Shown here piece after piece: positions 36,601 through 48,987 of a DNA stretch of 64,000 nt. The stretch is from the NCBI GenBank assembly GCA_963969365.1, contig OZ017753.1, positions 62,001 to 126,000 of the forward strand. The letters run 5' to 3'. The notes beneath the pieces were generated by a model. That model made no database searches. It worked only from the letters and a program-made list of their open reading frames with translations, and had not been told where the DNA came from. The DNA comes from Asterochloris sp. CNOR1 (lineage: Eukaryota > Chlorophyta > Trebouxiophyceae > Trebouxiales > Trebouxiaceae). The position numbers and the translations under genes are program-made. The stretch's first letter is position 1; each line of letters opens with the position of its first letter.

Positions 36601-39600
36601 AATTTCCCAGCGGAGATGCGTCAAGCCAAGACAGATGCACTAGTGCAACGCAGGAAGATGCTCCGATTACTTTGGCCCGGCTAAGGGTGGCACCCCAGCA
36701 AGACGTGGTTCACAGGACGGCAAGGACTTCAGCTTGAAAGTCACACGAGGAGGCAACCCACTGGCAGCCCAGGACGCAACTACTCTATCTGCAGGCAGCT
36801 GACCTGGGGGTGGAGGGGGCGGTGGCGGTGCTCCAGCTTTCCTGGCCCCTGCAGTGAGCAGCACAGATGAAAGCGCCACCCTAGACCTGAGAGGTGGCAA
36901 GCCCAGGCAAATGCACCAAATTGTTCTGAGTGGGCTTGCTTGAGTGACCACGGAAGCCCCTGCAGCGGGTAATCTGCAGGCAGCGGAACACCCTGGAGGG
37001 GCTGCAGAGGAGGACACACTTGCAGCTGAGGCATCTGCAACACTACAAGTGAGGCAGACACATGCAGGATTCTGAATTTGCCTGCGCTGCTGAGGACTGC
37101 AGCGTTACAGTAGGGGAGGCAAAGCAGAGGCTTCCCTTTCAAATTGCTCTGTCAAAGCAACTCAAATGAAGAGCCATTTCGAAGAAGGCTTGTGCTCTGA
37201 CTTACGAGCAACCCCTTCATGCAAGGACATGGCATGGAAGCAGAGGCAGGGCCAGCTGGGGCCTGCCACGCAGGCCCAGCGTAGGCCTGCTAGACCAGTC
37301 TGTGCATTGCCTGCAAGGGTCATGATTGCAGCGCGCGGTTCAATCTGCAGCGTACTGACCTGGGGGTGGCGGGGGTGGTGGCGGGGCCTTAGCAGGCCTC
37401 CCTCCTGCACAGGGCAACCAGGCAAGGTTGGGGCAGCAGTCAGAGGCTGAGTTGGCAGTGCAAGGCACATGTAGAAGGTGAGAGTGAGGCAGAAGGTGTG
37501 AGTACACCTGCCTGGCAGTGAGCAAAAGCCTGTCAGGTATGGAATGCACAGATGCAGTATGTCAGTGCACAGAGTGTTCTGCAGGAGATTGACCTGGGGG
37601 TGGCGGTGGTGGTGGAGGTGGGGCACCACCCTTTCCTGGCAGTGGGGGAGGTGGGGGCGGCGCTGCCCTCCCTGCAGCTGCACAGCAGTGCATGTGTCTC
37701 AGTGAGCACATGAGCCATGCGCAACAACCGCCCGCTGTCAGTGCAAGACTGCCAGCAGCAGCAACCGGCTCATCAAAGGCAGCAGGCAGGCAGCTACTGC
37801 TCAGGATGCCCTGTCCCCACAGGGGTGCTGAACATCAGTGCTGTGCTGGCTTACCAGAGATGACAGCTGAAGAAGCGGGGGGTGGTGGCGGTGGTGGGGC
37901 CTGTGCTCCCCTGCGTGGGGGTGGCGGTGGCGGGGGTGGAGGCGGTGCACCTACAGTAGGAGACAGCCCTCAGAAGCAGCAAAGGGGGAGGACCAGGGCA
38001 TACGAGGGGCTCACTGCACAAGGATGGTGATGGTCTGGGAAGTATCTGGTGCACCTGCACAGAGAGAGGGTGCTCAGCAGCGGCAACAGCAGACTGGCAG
38101 GGCATATGAGGTGCACCTGTGCGCTGATGTGGTGGTGGTTGTATACCCCCCAGTGATAGTTGTCACAAGACAAGGCTCAAGAGCAGCCCGATTGACCTGG
38201 CAGCTAGGAAGCTCCTCGGCATCCGCACAGAGCGAGATGACCAAGCATGCGTCCAAGCATGAAGCTGCCTGGGATGCATTGGGCAGGCAGCGCTGACAAG
38301 GCATAGCATGAGCTCGCGTTCTGATAGATAAGCATGAAGCTTTCTGCATCTACAAAAGGAGGTTGTTGCACTGCATGTGGGGTTCAGAGCACTCCCCTGG
38401 AATCCCACTGCTGTGCATACGTCAAATCCTGGCATGGCAGGCCAGGCAGGGGGCATCTGCTCTTGATGGCAAAATTAAGAGGATCACTGTCTCTGTGATT
38501 TGCCCAGAGCAGAGCTTTGTGATGCTGGACAGGAAGTTGAGTGAGGACATAGGGCAGCAGCCCAGTGCAACTGTCCAGCTCAAGCCAACTTGAAGGCTGC
38601 GGAGACAGGCCTGCCAGCATGAGAACTGAGCCATGCGAGGTATCACCTGAGACTGCTGACGTGGCAGGCTTGGGCTGCAGAGGTGGGTGAGGCGGTGCTG
38701 CTGCAAATGGGCTGCTGGCTCCTGCAGCAACAAAGGGCTGTCTCAAAAGCCAAGGCCAACAGCACAGCTCCAGCAGGTCAACACCTGTTCAGAAGCAGCC
38801 TGGAGCAATCACAGTCAGCCAAAAGCAACACATTGAGCAGACAAAGCTGAGAACACAGTCTGCCAGCAGCAGCTGCATGACATCTGCACGCCCTCAAAGC
38901 CCATGCAGCTGCTGCTGGCTTGCACAGTCAGGCCTTATGGCTTCCTGTGAGTCCAAGGCTGCGCATGTAGCTGTGCGCATCGCAGATAGTCCCACATGCA
39001 TGCCAGCTCCTGCAGAGCACAGCCTTGCAAGTGCACCTGCTGGTGGAGGGGGCGGTGGCGGTGGCGGTGGGGGGTGGGGCAGCCCTGTGCACTGCCACGG
39101 CAGGGGGTGCCAGGCCAGAAGGCCCAGCCACCCCTTTGCCTGTCGCTGCTGCTCCTGCACTGGCTGTTGCAGCGCCTGGTGCTGCTCCCACTTCCGCATC
39201 TGCTGGCAGCGCGAAAGGCGAGGCTGGCACAGCAGCAGATGGCAGCAGTGGGCCCTGCGACCGCCGTTCCTTGCCCCCTTCGAGCCTTTCAGCTGCAGCC
39301 TCAGCCACAGACTCAGGCTCTGCCAGGTGGTGCTCGGCTGCCCCGGCGCTGACATCGAGGGAGGCAGCGGCGTCGCCCCCTTTGCTGATGTCTCTGGCAG
39401 CTGAATCCTGCTGACTGCTGCCAGCTGCGGACCTGCTGGGGGCTTCATCCCCCGAAACCCTCTGACCCTGCCTGCTGGCTGATGCTCTGAGGCGGTGCTC
39501 TGGCGGCCGCAGCTCTGGAGGCAGCGAGGGCGGCCTAAGGGTCCCAGCGGGGGGTGTGCCCATGGTGGGGTCATGCACCACCTGAATGGTGACCACCACG

Positions 39601-42600
39601 CGCGGATTCCCCCCCGCGTCCACCACCTCTGCCACAGGTGCCTCCTCAGTGAATGTGAGGCAGGTTCGGGCGCTGGAGGCGCGCTGGATGGCAGAACCCT
39701 CATCTCTGGCCTGCCCTGAGCTGGGAGGGGCAGGCAATGGAGTGGCTGGTGCAAGAGCACCCTGTGCAGGTACCTCTGGCTGGGGCACCTGTTCCTGTGT
39801 CGGCTCGCTGTCGGGGCGCAGGCGCTTGGCACTGCTGCGCCTCTCCACTGCTGTGGGGGTGCCCACCACTGGCCCTGCGGCAAGGGGCAGGACCCAGAAG
39901 TGGAGCTTGGTGCTGGCGGCATAGGGGATCACCAGGAAGGCCCACATGGGCGCCCTCAAAAATGGGGAATCAGAACGCCATGTATGACTCAAGGGGCAAG
40001 AAACCTGCATGACTGACTCTGCACGAAGCCCTGAAGAGTGCCGTGGACCTTTATGGCAGCCTGACCTTGCATGCTGCGCCGTCGCCAGACCGTTTGGCTT
40101 GACCTGGAGATCAGCCGCAGTGTCACAAGCACAGGTGTGTCCGCCAGCAGGCCCCACCTGCCACAGCTGTGTCCCACACAGCTGCCTGCCGCTGGTCAGG
40201 CGGCGTGGCAGGGGAAGAGGCAGCCTCAGAGCCCTCCGAGTCTGCCCGCTCCCGCGCATGACTCAAGGGTTTTGGAGACCCTGCCATGGAGGCCACTGAG
40301 GAGCTGGCCGACCACTCAGAGCCCTCCAGCTCGGCTCCTGACCGCTTCAGGGACAGCGAGCGGAGGGGCCCTGTCAAAGTGGACAATGGCAACTGATCGT
40401 TGTCTGATGGGCCTGCTGGCTCAGCCGGCGGCTCAGTTGCGCCTGCTGGCTGAGCTGTCGGGGTCTCTTTGCCTGGTGCCGGAGCTGCAGCAGTCTGCAG
40501 TATCAAGCACAGACGGGCCTCAGGGAGGCTGCCTGGATGTCTGACAGACTGACGCCTGAGCAGGCACTGAGCTTTAGGCCGTTCAGCCCTCCTCAGATGC
40601 TACTGCGATTGAGAGAGCTGCAAGCGGAGATGGCAGCCCACCACATCTCAACACAGTCGTGCTGGTTGCATGATGCGCCAGTGTTGCCGAAGGACAGCGC
40701 TGGGAGTACAGCCTTGCTGCACCCGAGACTGCCAAGGCTGCATGCAGCTCCACTTAGCACGCAAGCCCTGAGGGAGCTGGGATGAAACGTTGTAGAGGGC
40801 ACATGGTGGGTCATGGCATGTCAGGCTGCATGCACAGTGCATGCTAAATCCTAAATCCTAAACCCCACTCACTGGAGGGGCGCTCCTGCGGGCGTCTGGC
40901 AGCTTGCTCTCCATCACGCGCCGCGCATCATTGAAGGCATCACTGTGCAGGGTCTGCAGGGCAGATAGGCACAGCAGGCTTTTAGCAATCGAAACCCACT
41001 GCGAGAGTGCATCTTGACACCAGGCAGCCAAGAGGATACCTTTGTTCAAGAGCACTTGGCCTGTTGCTGTTGATGCCTGTGTGGTTCTGGGGGTCTTGCA
41101 ACTGCTGCAGCCTGGCGGAGCAGTCTCTGGTGCAGAGGAAAGATAGCAAATTCATCTTGAGTGCATGACCCGCTTGAGGAGCTGCATGGGTAGTGAGCAT
41201 TTGGCCGCCTCAGGGACCGATGCTGACACTGGAGTGTTTGATGTGCCCCATTGCCTACAGATGGCTGCTGTTTGGACGTGCTGGCAGCTGCTGCAAGACC
41301 AGACGGTGTCAGTCTGTCTTTCTTTCCCTTTGAAGGCGCTACTGCCCAGCGAGTGTGCTCCAAGCAATGCCAGTTCAGGGCAGTCATTCAGTCTCCCCAC
41401 CTCAGCTCGCCGTATCCTGTAGCGCGAGACAGCCCTGACCAGGCCTGCAGCAGGCCTCTCAGCTGCAAGCTCCCCCACTTGTGAGTCCAGCTCTGAAGGC
41501 TCTGCACACAGCAATCCCAAGCTGAGCAGGCGCACAGCAGCAATGCAAGCTGCAGGACACACTGCTCAGGCACCGGCAAGCAGTATGGCACACCACCACA
41601 GCCACATGTCACAGAACGACGCAGATTGGGCAGAGATGATGCTTGAACGCAGGCACCAGATGGGCACCAGCTCAGGGAAGACGAGGTGCACAATCCAGAC
41701 ACAGCAGCGCAGCAAGCATGCAACATTCTGCAGGGCTGACAATGCTACTTTGACTCCAGTAGACGCCAGCGCACATGCTCTAGGCATTTGCTGCAGGCAG
41801 TGCGCTCTGGCATCTAAATAGCATGCACTGCTGGCTCCCAGTCTGACAAAGACGGCGCAATAGTGGTTCTGGACTAAACCCAAGCCACCTGTGCTCGATG
41901 ATGTGCTCTAAAAGTGGTCACTTGACCATCATAGATCGCGATATGTTGGTGACGCTGCGCTTGGCAACGCCAGGAGGGTAACACTTGGCTCGCTGCCAGT
42001 CCTTGCAGGCAGCCCGTCAGCAGCATCCCACCTTGCGGCAGCGGCTCCAGACTGACTGAGGTGGCCGTGATGGCAGTCGGCCCAGCTGGGGCCCCAGCTG
42101 GCGCCCCTGCCTGCTTGGCGCTGGCCTCCCTGCGCCCCTCCTGCAGCCGCTGCACCTCCGCAATGACGCTGTCCATCTCCAACGTCCGCCTGCAGTGCAG
42201 TGAGCTTCCAACGCACATGAGGAAAATGCTCATATAGGTGCATTGGCTGCTGGGCCAGCCTCTCGACGCCGCCCCTTCCCAACAGCGCAATGATGCTGCC
42301 CAGCTCCACTGTCTTCTACACAAGCAGAGGCTGTCACCATTGTACGCCGCTGCAGCAATATTGTGGGCTGTCAGCCTGCAAGCCATCAGACACCACAGTC
42401 AACAACACTGGGTGTGTGGACTGCAGCCTTGCAGGCGCACCATCTGTCGTCACCTTCACCTGTGCCCAGCTTTTCACATGTCATCCTGCTTTTCTTGATG
42501 TGGCAACTGACATACAGGTTCTCAAAAAAGCACTGAAGCTGCTGCTGCTGCTGCTGCAAGCCATTGAGACGCCATGTGCAGCCTAGTGTGCTCTGCACCC

Positions 42601-45600
42601 ACCCAGGTGCAGCAGCATTGACACGCCACATGCAGCCTAGTGTACTCTGCACCCACCCAGGTGCAGCAGCATTGACACACCGCGCGCAGCCTAGTGTGCT
42701 CTGCACCTATCCGGGTGCAGCCCACCACAGGCTGTGTGCAAACCCAGCGAGCATGACCCCTGATGCAACTGGCAGCCCTTACTTGGGGCCGTCCTGGGCA
42801 GGCCCTGCTGCTGGCTCTGTGCCATGGACCTTGATCATTGTCTCCCGCCACTTGCTACGCATCCACTGGCAGTCGCTGCTGTCCATGTCCTCTCCACTGC
42901 AGGCACATGTATGTAGTATGAGCAGGCAGACCTGTACCTGCCCCACTGGTCAGCTAGTCCTGACGCAGCAAGGCATGACGCGACACAATTATCATAGACA
43001 GAGCAGGATAGCAAGCGTGACGCAGCCAGAGGGAGCCTGACGCACAAGTGCCATATCTTCACCACACCGCCCTGTCATGTCAGCTCCTCAGACAGGTAAA
43101 CAGGCACAGTTCAAAGGCGTCCTGGCAGGCCTTGGGATGCAGTCTCTAGACTGATTGCCAACACGCTGGCTTGCAGGTGAAAGCCCCTTGAGCCAAAACA
43201 GCTTTGTAGGCCTCTTGCTCACTCTTGAATTTTAGCGCCATCTGCATCCTCCAGCGTGATGTCCATGAAGAAGTTGGCCGTCTTGTCTGGAGGGAACAGA
43301 GCCTGTACAGCAGACACACAGGGCTTCTCAGCCTTACCAGAGAAGAGAGAATGCTGTGAGCTGCCAGTGCTGGACAGACAGCCGTTGCTGGGCTGCAGCC
43401 AGGAGGCACTAGTGCCAGTGCAGCACACCCAGGGCGTCAAGCAAGAGGCCCGTCTGGTCTTGATGGCACATTGCCTTGCAGTTTGCAAAATAGAATTATC
43501 AAGCAACACTGCTGCACCTGCCACTTCGTGGTGCAAGACGCCGCGCTGTCAGTGATGCAGCTGGCTTTGCTTGGCGGCTGTGGGAGACAGGGGTTGCAAG
43601 CCTTTTCCACACAGAGCTGGGGAGCAAAGCTGATGCCACTACAGTGAAGCAGGATGGTCAGGCGAGAGAGTCCGTAAAGCGCCAAAGGCCTGTCATGCTG
43701 AGCTGGTGTTGAGCATGGGCTACATCCCCTCCCATAAGGAGGCATGTCTGCCCTGGGCTGCTACCAAAGCAAACAGGCCCACCCTGCCGCTGATGTCCAG
43801 CGTGGGCAGCTGCACCTGATCAGCGCCCATCCTGACATCTGGGCGTCTTGCGACATCTGGCAAGGCAGGGGGCCAATTGACATGTGGGACTGTCCAAGTG
43901 GGGTTTTGTGCACCACATCGCCTGACCTTGTTGCTGATGTCCAGCATGGGCAGCTGGATGCGGTCAGCTCCAGACTCCACAAAGGCTGTGTGAAACGCGA
44001 AGGAGAAGGCTGCCCGACTGTGCAGGCGCTGCCCCAGATTGCGGTGCCCAAACCAGACTCCGAGGGTGATGTCGCCGCGAACAGCCACGCCAATGTTGAA
44101 GGGAACCAGGCCCTCCTGCAGAAGCAGGCATGTCAAACTTGTGGCAACATGCTGTATGAAGAATGTAGGGCCAACACGGGGATGCTGCACGACAGCAGTG
44201 CCAAGGTTGAGGGGCAACAGGCAATTGTGAACCTTTTCGTCATGCAGGCCATGCCAGCAGCAAAGGCCAGCACAAGCAGACGGGCCCACCTGAGGCCCAG
44301 CCTGCCTGCCAGGCTGGCCACCCACAGCACAGCATGGGCCCCCGTGCTGGCGCCACAGAACCCACCTGTGCATCTGGCGGCCCTGCCCAGACGCTGCGTC
44401 CATGCTGATAGACAACCATGAAGGGTTGTGGGTCCTCGTCCGGCCACTGCCCATCGATTGCTGGGTCAGCAGCCGCTGCAGTGACGAAGTCGAAGGGGCT
44501 GAACACGATGCGGCGCAGGGACTTGGCCGCCTCGCTGGGGCTGCGCAGGGATGGGCTGTACAGGATCTGACTGAAGTAGGCCCCGTAACGCTGCTGGGCA
44601 GGGCCCACATACCTGCACGAGGCGCTTGCACTCACTGCAGAGCAGCCTGCACGTGCCAGCGCTGAGGAGCGGTCAGCCACACTCAAGTCGAAGCCCCGTG
44701 GGCGGCAGTGACACCTCTGAGTTAGTCTGCTCTGCTGACCACGCTGTGGAGTGTTGACAGCAGAGGTGAAACTGCTTGGTGCAGGCTGCCCACAGCCTGA
44801 ATGGCAGCAGCGTCATAAGGGCAGAGCCTTAACTCAAAGGCTTCGTTCACCCCCAAATGGACATCATTGTGTAACACTGGGCACCCAAGACAGCACAGGT
44901 GGCTCGTTGGAGCCTAGTGTACTGGCGTCTGAGCTGGGTCCCCAGCTCAGACGCCATCCTAGACGCCAGCAGTCTGGGAGCTGCCAAGGCGGCCTCTCTA
45001 ATACATGCCGCCCCCTCACCTCGTGCCGCTGAAGTGCTGCATCTTCATTGATGTGTTGCCCACCAGCAGGTGTCCAGGCTCCCCCTTGTGCTGCTCCTGC
45101 TGGGTGGCTGATGCACCTGCAGTAGCACAAGAGTTTATAAAGAACATGAGTCTGACCACAGAACACGCTGCAATGGCAACCCAGAGGGTGCAGGGCAGGC
45201 ACTGTCAAAGCAAACCCAAAGACAAGAGACGATTCAGGCGCAAACAGATGTGTCAAATACTGCTGTGTTTGCCATTGATGCCTATGAGCGGGGAGGGGTT
45301 CCTGAGCAGAACCTTGTTTGCACAAAGGAGCTGAGTAGGTGAGACAGAAGATGGCTGCCTGGGACATGTACCAGCTGTAGAGTTTCACTTCTTGACAAGA
45401 CAGCATTTGGTGCTGTACATGTATGTCTGGCGCCTCCCCTGTGCATAGTTCAAGCTTGAAACTTGGAGAGCTACGATGTGGCACTCACTGCAGGTGGCTG
45501 GCAGTGAGACAGGACAGAAGCTGCCAGACGAGCTGAGGCTCCAGAGGCCTGACTTGCTGCAGACATTTATAGGAGAAAAGAACAGGGATTGGGGGATGCA

Positions 45601-47573
45601 TGAAAGCTGACCCTTCTGCTGTGAAGGACCACTGACCTGGTGCAATGGCTCGCCGCAGGGTGGGCAGCGTGGGCAGGGTCTCCTGCGCCTTGGCCACGCT
45701 GTCGCAGTCCATGTTGAAGGTGAGGTAGCACGCCGCCAGAAACCTCACAAAGTTCAGCCCCGTGCCTGAGCGGCTGCGGGTGTGCAACACCTGCAAGCAC
45801 CAGGGGAGGGGCATGTCACGTGCCTGGCAGGAGAGAGCGTGTGTGGTTGCGGATGTGGGTGCCTGGTCACTAAGGTGATGTGCAGTGGTGGTTCTGGGTG
45901 CCTGGCAAAGGAGATGATGTCGTGCAGGCAATCTCGCCCAATGTCGACCTGAATTCTTCATCAAGCTTGGATCGTATATCACATGGTGGTCCTCTTCTAG
46001 AGAAAGCCAGTAGACTGAAAAGAATGCTTGCTCCACCCAGAGGACTGCAGGCCAGCCCATTCCCTCACCACGTGGTGGTCCTCGTTGAGGGAGCGCAGAC
46101 AGTAGGAGAAGAGTGTTTTTTTCTCAAAAGACCCCCAGAGGTCTGCAGGTCAGCCCAGTCCCCTCACCACGTGGTGGTCCTCGTTGAGGGACAGCCAGCT
46201 GGACATGGACAGGCAGACTTGGAAGACGACGTCCAGAGGGGCAATGCCCAGCCCCGGGGGGCTCTCCCAGTCCTTGAACTGGATCTCAAACACGTTGGAG
46301 TTGAACAGGTCATAGGCATCGCTGTTGCCCCACAGGGGCCCCAGGTTCAGCAGCAAGACCCCCGAGGTGTTGCCCAGATGATCCTGGAGGCTGGTGGAGG
46401 CCGCAACGAGCGTCTCCTTGTACCTGCACAGCGTGGGGGAGGTGAGAAGGGACACGGGTCCGTGGTCTCTTGTTGCAATGCCTACATGCAGGCAGGCAGC
46501 CATGCCTGCCCCCATGGTTCATTGAACCCGTCCAGCAGGCACCAGCTGACATTGCTGCAGTGGCTCTGCAAGTGGGCAATGCATGCAAATTTCTTGTCCT
46601 GCTTGATGGCGGCCATGGCGTCCGTGACACTGAGTGCGCTGCGCAGGCTCAGCCGCCTGACAGCTTCAGGCCCTGCTGCTAGCCTGAGCTGGTCCGCCAC
46701 GCCAGCAGCGACTGGTGCAGGCTGTCGTGGCAGCAGCTGCCTCGCGGAAGCATGGGCCCCCCGTGAATTGGGCAGTGGTGCACATGGCTCTTTCAGGTGC
46801 CCTCTGCTTTACCGCTGGGCCAAGGGAGTCTGACAGGCACTGCTGCAGGCGATGTGGTCGAAACAAAGAGCACTTCCCCCGCCCACCACCATCAAGTGAC
46901 CGAGGGGCATGCATGTGATGCAAGTTGTATGAAGCTTTCTGGACAGCTGAAAGGACGAAGCACCCTGTACGGAGGCTGGGCTCCAGGCCTGGCTGGCCAA
47001 TCTGAATATCTAGGCAAGGCATGGTTCAATGGCTGCTGCATAGCGTGTTTGCTGCTGGCCCCCATTGTAGCAGACCCCCATTGGTACTCCTCCTGTGAGG
47101 GCAACCTGTGAGGGCTGCAGTCCATTCGAGAGCCCATGCAGCAGGTGATGTTTGGATGCCCACGCTGGCGCTTCCCAGGTACACACCTGTCTGAGAGCGT
47201 GGCAAGATGGAACGCCTCTGTCCATGTTGAAAAGTCCTCTTCCTCTGCAGCACGGAATCGAGGGACATGCTGTTGCAAACGGGGGATACCTTGATGCAGC
47301 AAGGCTGCATGCATGCAGCTGTCTGTGGCCTCTTTTCAGAGGGTCAGACCATGCTGGGCAGCTGATGTTGCTCAGGTGCACAGACCCACCATAGACAAAG
47401 GCCAGAATCCTATCTGCCAGCTGCACAACAGGTGCATTGAGCTCTCCCCTTCGGAAGGACAACTGTGAGGAGCTCCTGCTGATGCTGGGGCTGTCTGTGG
47501 TGCTCACACCCGCTGGAGTGGAAGGCCTGGGCTGGGTCTGGGCCTCAGTGGCCTTCCCCAGCCAGCTCCACAT
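30613..47573 (-). CDS. Class II formin: PTEN-like head, FH1 and FH2 domains
   Basis: Modelled with 32 exons that sum to a whole number of codons (about 1753 residues). Head exons: 47573-47390, 46711-46543, 46423-46168, 45790-45637, 45116-45020, 44612-44366, 44115-43927, 43302-43223, 42896-42783, 42189-42032, 41501-41401, 40953-40873, 40494-40158, 40103-40066 and 40004-39161 (last donor uncertain). Ten FH1 exons run from 39084 to 35261. FH2 exons: 34758-34575, 33931-33756, 33261-33109, 32860-32669, 32436-32216, 31742-31646 and 31197-30613. The head shows a phosphatase-like fold (NEDHHVVLHTRSRSGTG) and a C2 part (FSFAFHTAFVESGAD). FH2 shows KLRPFFWSKLP, SRANNVSIMLTQF, LSPPEQFLYIM, LRAVLATGNALNTGT and LESLLKIADVK. 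Formins nucleate and elongate actin through FH2 and bind profilin-actin through FH1; PTEN-like heads anchor plant class II formins to membranes. It shares a 194-bp divergent start region with the FAHD1-like gene. Confidence 0.85.
35261..39084 (-). other. FH1 region: ten small polyproline exons of the same splice phase
   Basis: Exons: 39084-39037, 38721-38647, 37950-37855, 37671-37594, 37404-37360, 36848-36804, 36569-36525, 36258-36217, 35866-35777 and 35301-35261. All start in phase 1, and all but the last end in phase 1. Most encode one module such as ARKAGAPPPPPPPPG, ARRAGAPPPPPPPPG or RPAKAPPPPPPPPG. Because nearly all are symmetric, any subset could be skipped without breaking the frame. 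Confidence 0.85.
40844..40866. repeat. Degenerate telomere-like CTAAATC/CCTAAACCCC tract
   Basis: Two CTAAATC-type units followed by CTAAACCCC occur directly after GCATG in the formin intron below exon 40953-40873. This resembles the complement of TTTAGGG with single-base drift. A similar CCCTAAACCCC is present at 51929-51939. Confidence 0.6.
42571..42720. repeat. Three-copy 54-bp minisatellite next to a CTG run
   Basis: The word GCAGCCTAGTGTGCTCTGCA (one mismatch in the second copy) starts at 42578, 42632 and 42686, a strict 54-bp period, in the formin intron between 42783 and 42189. A run of six CTG units precedes it near 42538-42557. It has no apparent coding role. Confidence 0.85.
43755..44000. 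repeat. Tandem copy of the C2-coding exon end in the formin gene
   Basis: The 3' end of exon 44115-43927 (minus strand GADRIQLPMLDISNK) is repeated in the next intron near 43830-43780 as GADQVQLPTLDISGR, still with a GT after it. Only the first copy fits the PTEN-C2 family. Confidence 0.75.
45977..46191. repeat. Triplicated exon 3' end in the pseudophosphatase part of the formin gene
   Basis: The plus-strand word CCCTCACCACGTGGTGGTCC plus CTCGTTGAGGGA occurs at 46161-46191 (the real exon end and donor) and 46062-46092, with a weaker third copy near 45977-46015. The extra copies lie in the following intron. Confidence 0.8.
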
Positions 47574-47767
47574 AGCACCTTTGTTGCCCCTCTTTCAACT
47601 CATGTCAGCTGCCTGCGCATCAGATGCATTCCAACTGTGTAAGCTGCATGGCGAGGTATCGGCCTGACAGTGTCATCGCGCTGCAGAGCAGCAATGCAAG
47701 AAAGTAAGATGCCAGAGTCAAACCTTGGCTCGACTATACTGGCTGAGCGCACATCACGTCTGCTTCA
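47574..47767. promoter_or_regulatory. Short divergent promoter region between formin and FAHD1-like genes
   Basis: Only 194 bp separate the formin ATG (47573, minus) from the FAHD1-like ATG (47768, plus), so both promoters and 5' UTRs must share this stretch unless one gene starts inside the other. I see no clear TATA box or other known element. Confidence 0.5.
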
Positions 47768-48733
47768 ATGCTGATCGGCAAGGTGGACAAGTTAGTATGC
47801 CTGGGCAAGAATTATCTGGCCCATGCCAAGGAGCTGCAGAAGGCTATCGGGGATCAGGTGCATGACCATCATCGCTTGCCAGCTACTGACTTTAGCCCTG
47901 TTCCTGATGATTTCATGCAGCATCCTGATCAACCCTATATGCCGGCAGGTGCCATCAAAGCCCGTCCTGTTCAACAAGCCAGCCAGCGCTGCAGTGGCTG
48001 TGACAGCACAGCACGACACGCTGCAAGTCAGGCTGCCCAAAAACAGAGGTGAGTGGGTCAAGCTCAGCCTGCCTGACCTGTCATGCCACATCTCAAGCGG
48101 CTGTGCAGGTGTGATCAACTATGAGACGGAGATCATCCTGAGAGTCAAGGGCGACTCCTTTGACGCAGTCAGCCTAGGGCTTGATCTCACACTGAGGTGT
48201 GAGCTTTTCACAGGAGCTACCCCTTCAATGCCCTATAGGTCCACGTCATGAGTGGGGCCTCTCTACTGCAGGGACGTGCAGACTGAGCTGAAAAGGAGTG
48301 GTTCGCCCTGGGAGATAGGCAAGGTCAGGGCTCCCCTCCAATCAACTTTGTGTTCTTGGTGCCGCCAGCCGAGGCTGCTCACAGCCAATCGCACCCCTCT
48401 TGGGACACGGCAGGCTGCAGACAGGTTCTCACACTTCTTCAGGTGTTCCCAAATAGTGCCATTACTGGCCCTTGGATCTTGAAGTCCGACTTCCCCGGCT
48501 TCATGGACCAAGAGTTTAATCTCAAGATCAATGGCAAGCAGGCTCAATATGGCAAAGGCAACGAGATGGGCATGGGGCCAGATGAGGCACTGGCCTACAT
48601 TCGTGAGCACTTTGACCTGTGCGAGGGCGACATCATCTTCACTGGGACGCCAGAAGGCGTGGGGCCTCTGGAGACTGGGGACTTGGCAGAAGTGTCCTGG
48701 GGAGACGAGCTGGCATACTCTGTTCAGTTCTGA
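47768..48733 (+). CDS. FAHD1-like fumarylacetoacetate hydrolase family protein
   Basis: Five exons agree in phase: 47768-47857, 47949-48048, 48109-48196, 48272-48323 and 48443-48733 (TGA), predicting 206 residues, close to human FAHD1 (224). Family motifs appear in order: KLVCLGKNYLAHAKEL, PVLFNKPASA, the metal-binding INYETEI (Glu-x-Glu), LGLDLTLRDVQ, GSPWEIGK, then FPNSAITGPW, GKGNEMGM and IIFTGTPEGVGPLETGD. FAHD1 enzymes hydrolyse acylpyruvates and decarboxylate oxaloacetate, usually in mitochondria, with Mg2+. No long targeting peptide is visible; the protein begins only a few residues before the conserved region, so an upstream in-frame start cannot be excluded. All introns are short. 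Confidence 0.9.
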
Positions 48734-48987
48734 CTTAGTGTGGGCATTACAGGAGGTTAGTGATAGTGACAGCCTGTGAGAGTTGCCTCCAGCAGAGGCA
48801 AAGCTCCCAGAAAGCAAATGAACACCCCTGCATCTAATCCAGAGCAACGCAGCCAGGCAGACGGCATTCAGTCATGTGACAAAGCAGCACTCCTTCCTCA
48901 GCTGTGAAATGAAACGCTCCCAATGAATTGGCTGCACAATCATGCAGCAACATGAACAATTTGCATCTTTGCGGGGACTCCTAAGTT
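48734..48987. other. Short convergent intergenic region
   Basis: About 250 bp lie between the FAHD1-like stop and the end of the HECT ligase reading frame. The stretch must hold both 3' ends. I see no obvious TGTAA signal or other structure. Confidence 0.45.

Noticed and set aside
38020-38120. Extra FH1-like exon beginning GAPDTSQT
   Set aside because: Its best donor leaves phase 2, which breaks the phase 1 chain of the other FH1 exons, and it is part of a local duplication.
38894-39922. Long minus-strand open frame overlapping the formin linker in another frame
   Set aside because: It overlaps the frame that fits exon 40004-39161 and its composition (Trp-, His- and Arg-rich) looks like a shadow of a GC-rich coding exon. 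Only its last Pro-rich part is used, as exon 39084-39037.
42242-42320. Minus-strand segment ELGSIIALLGRGGVERL as a formin exon
   Set aside because: No acceptor gives the phase 2 entry required after exon 42783, whereas exon 42189-42032 fits directly. It could still be an alternative exon.
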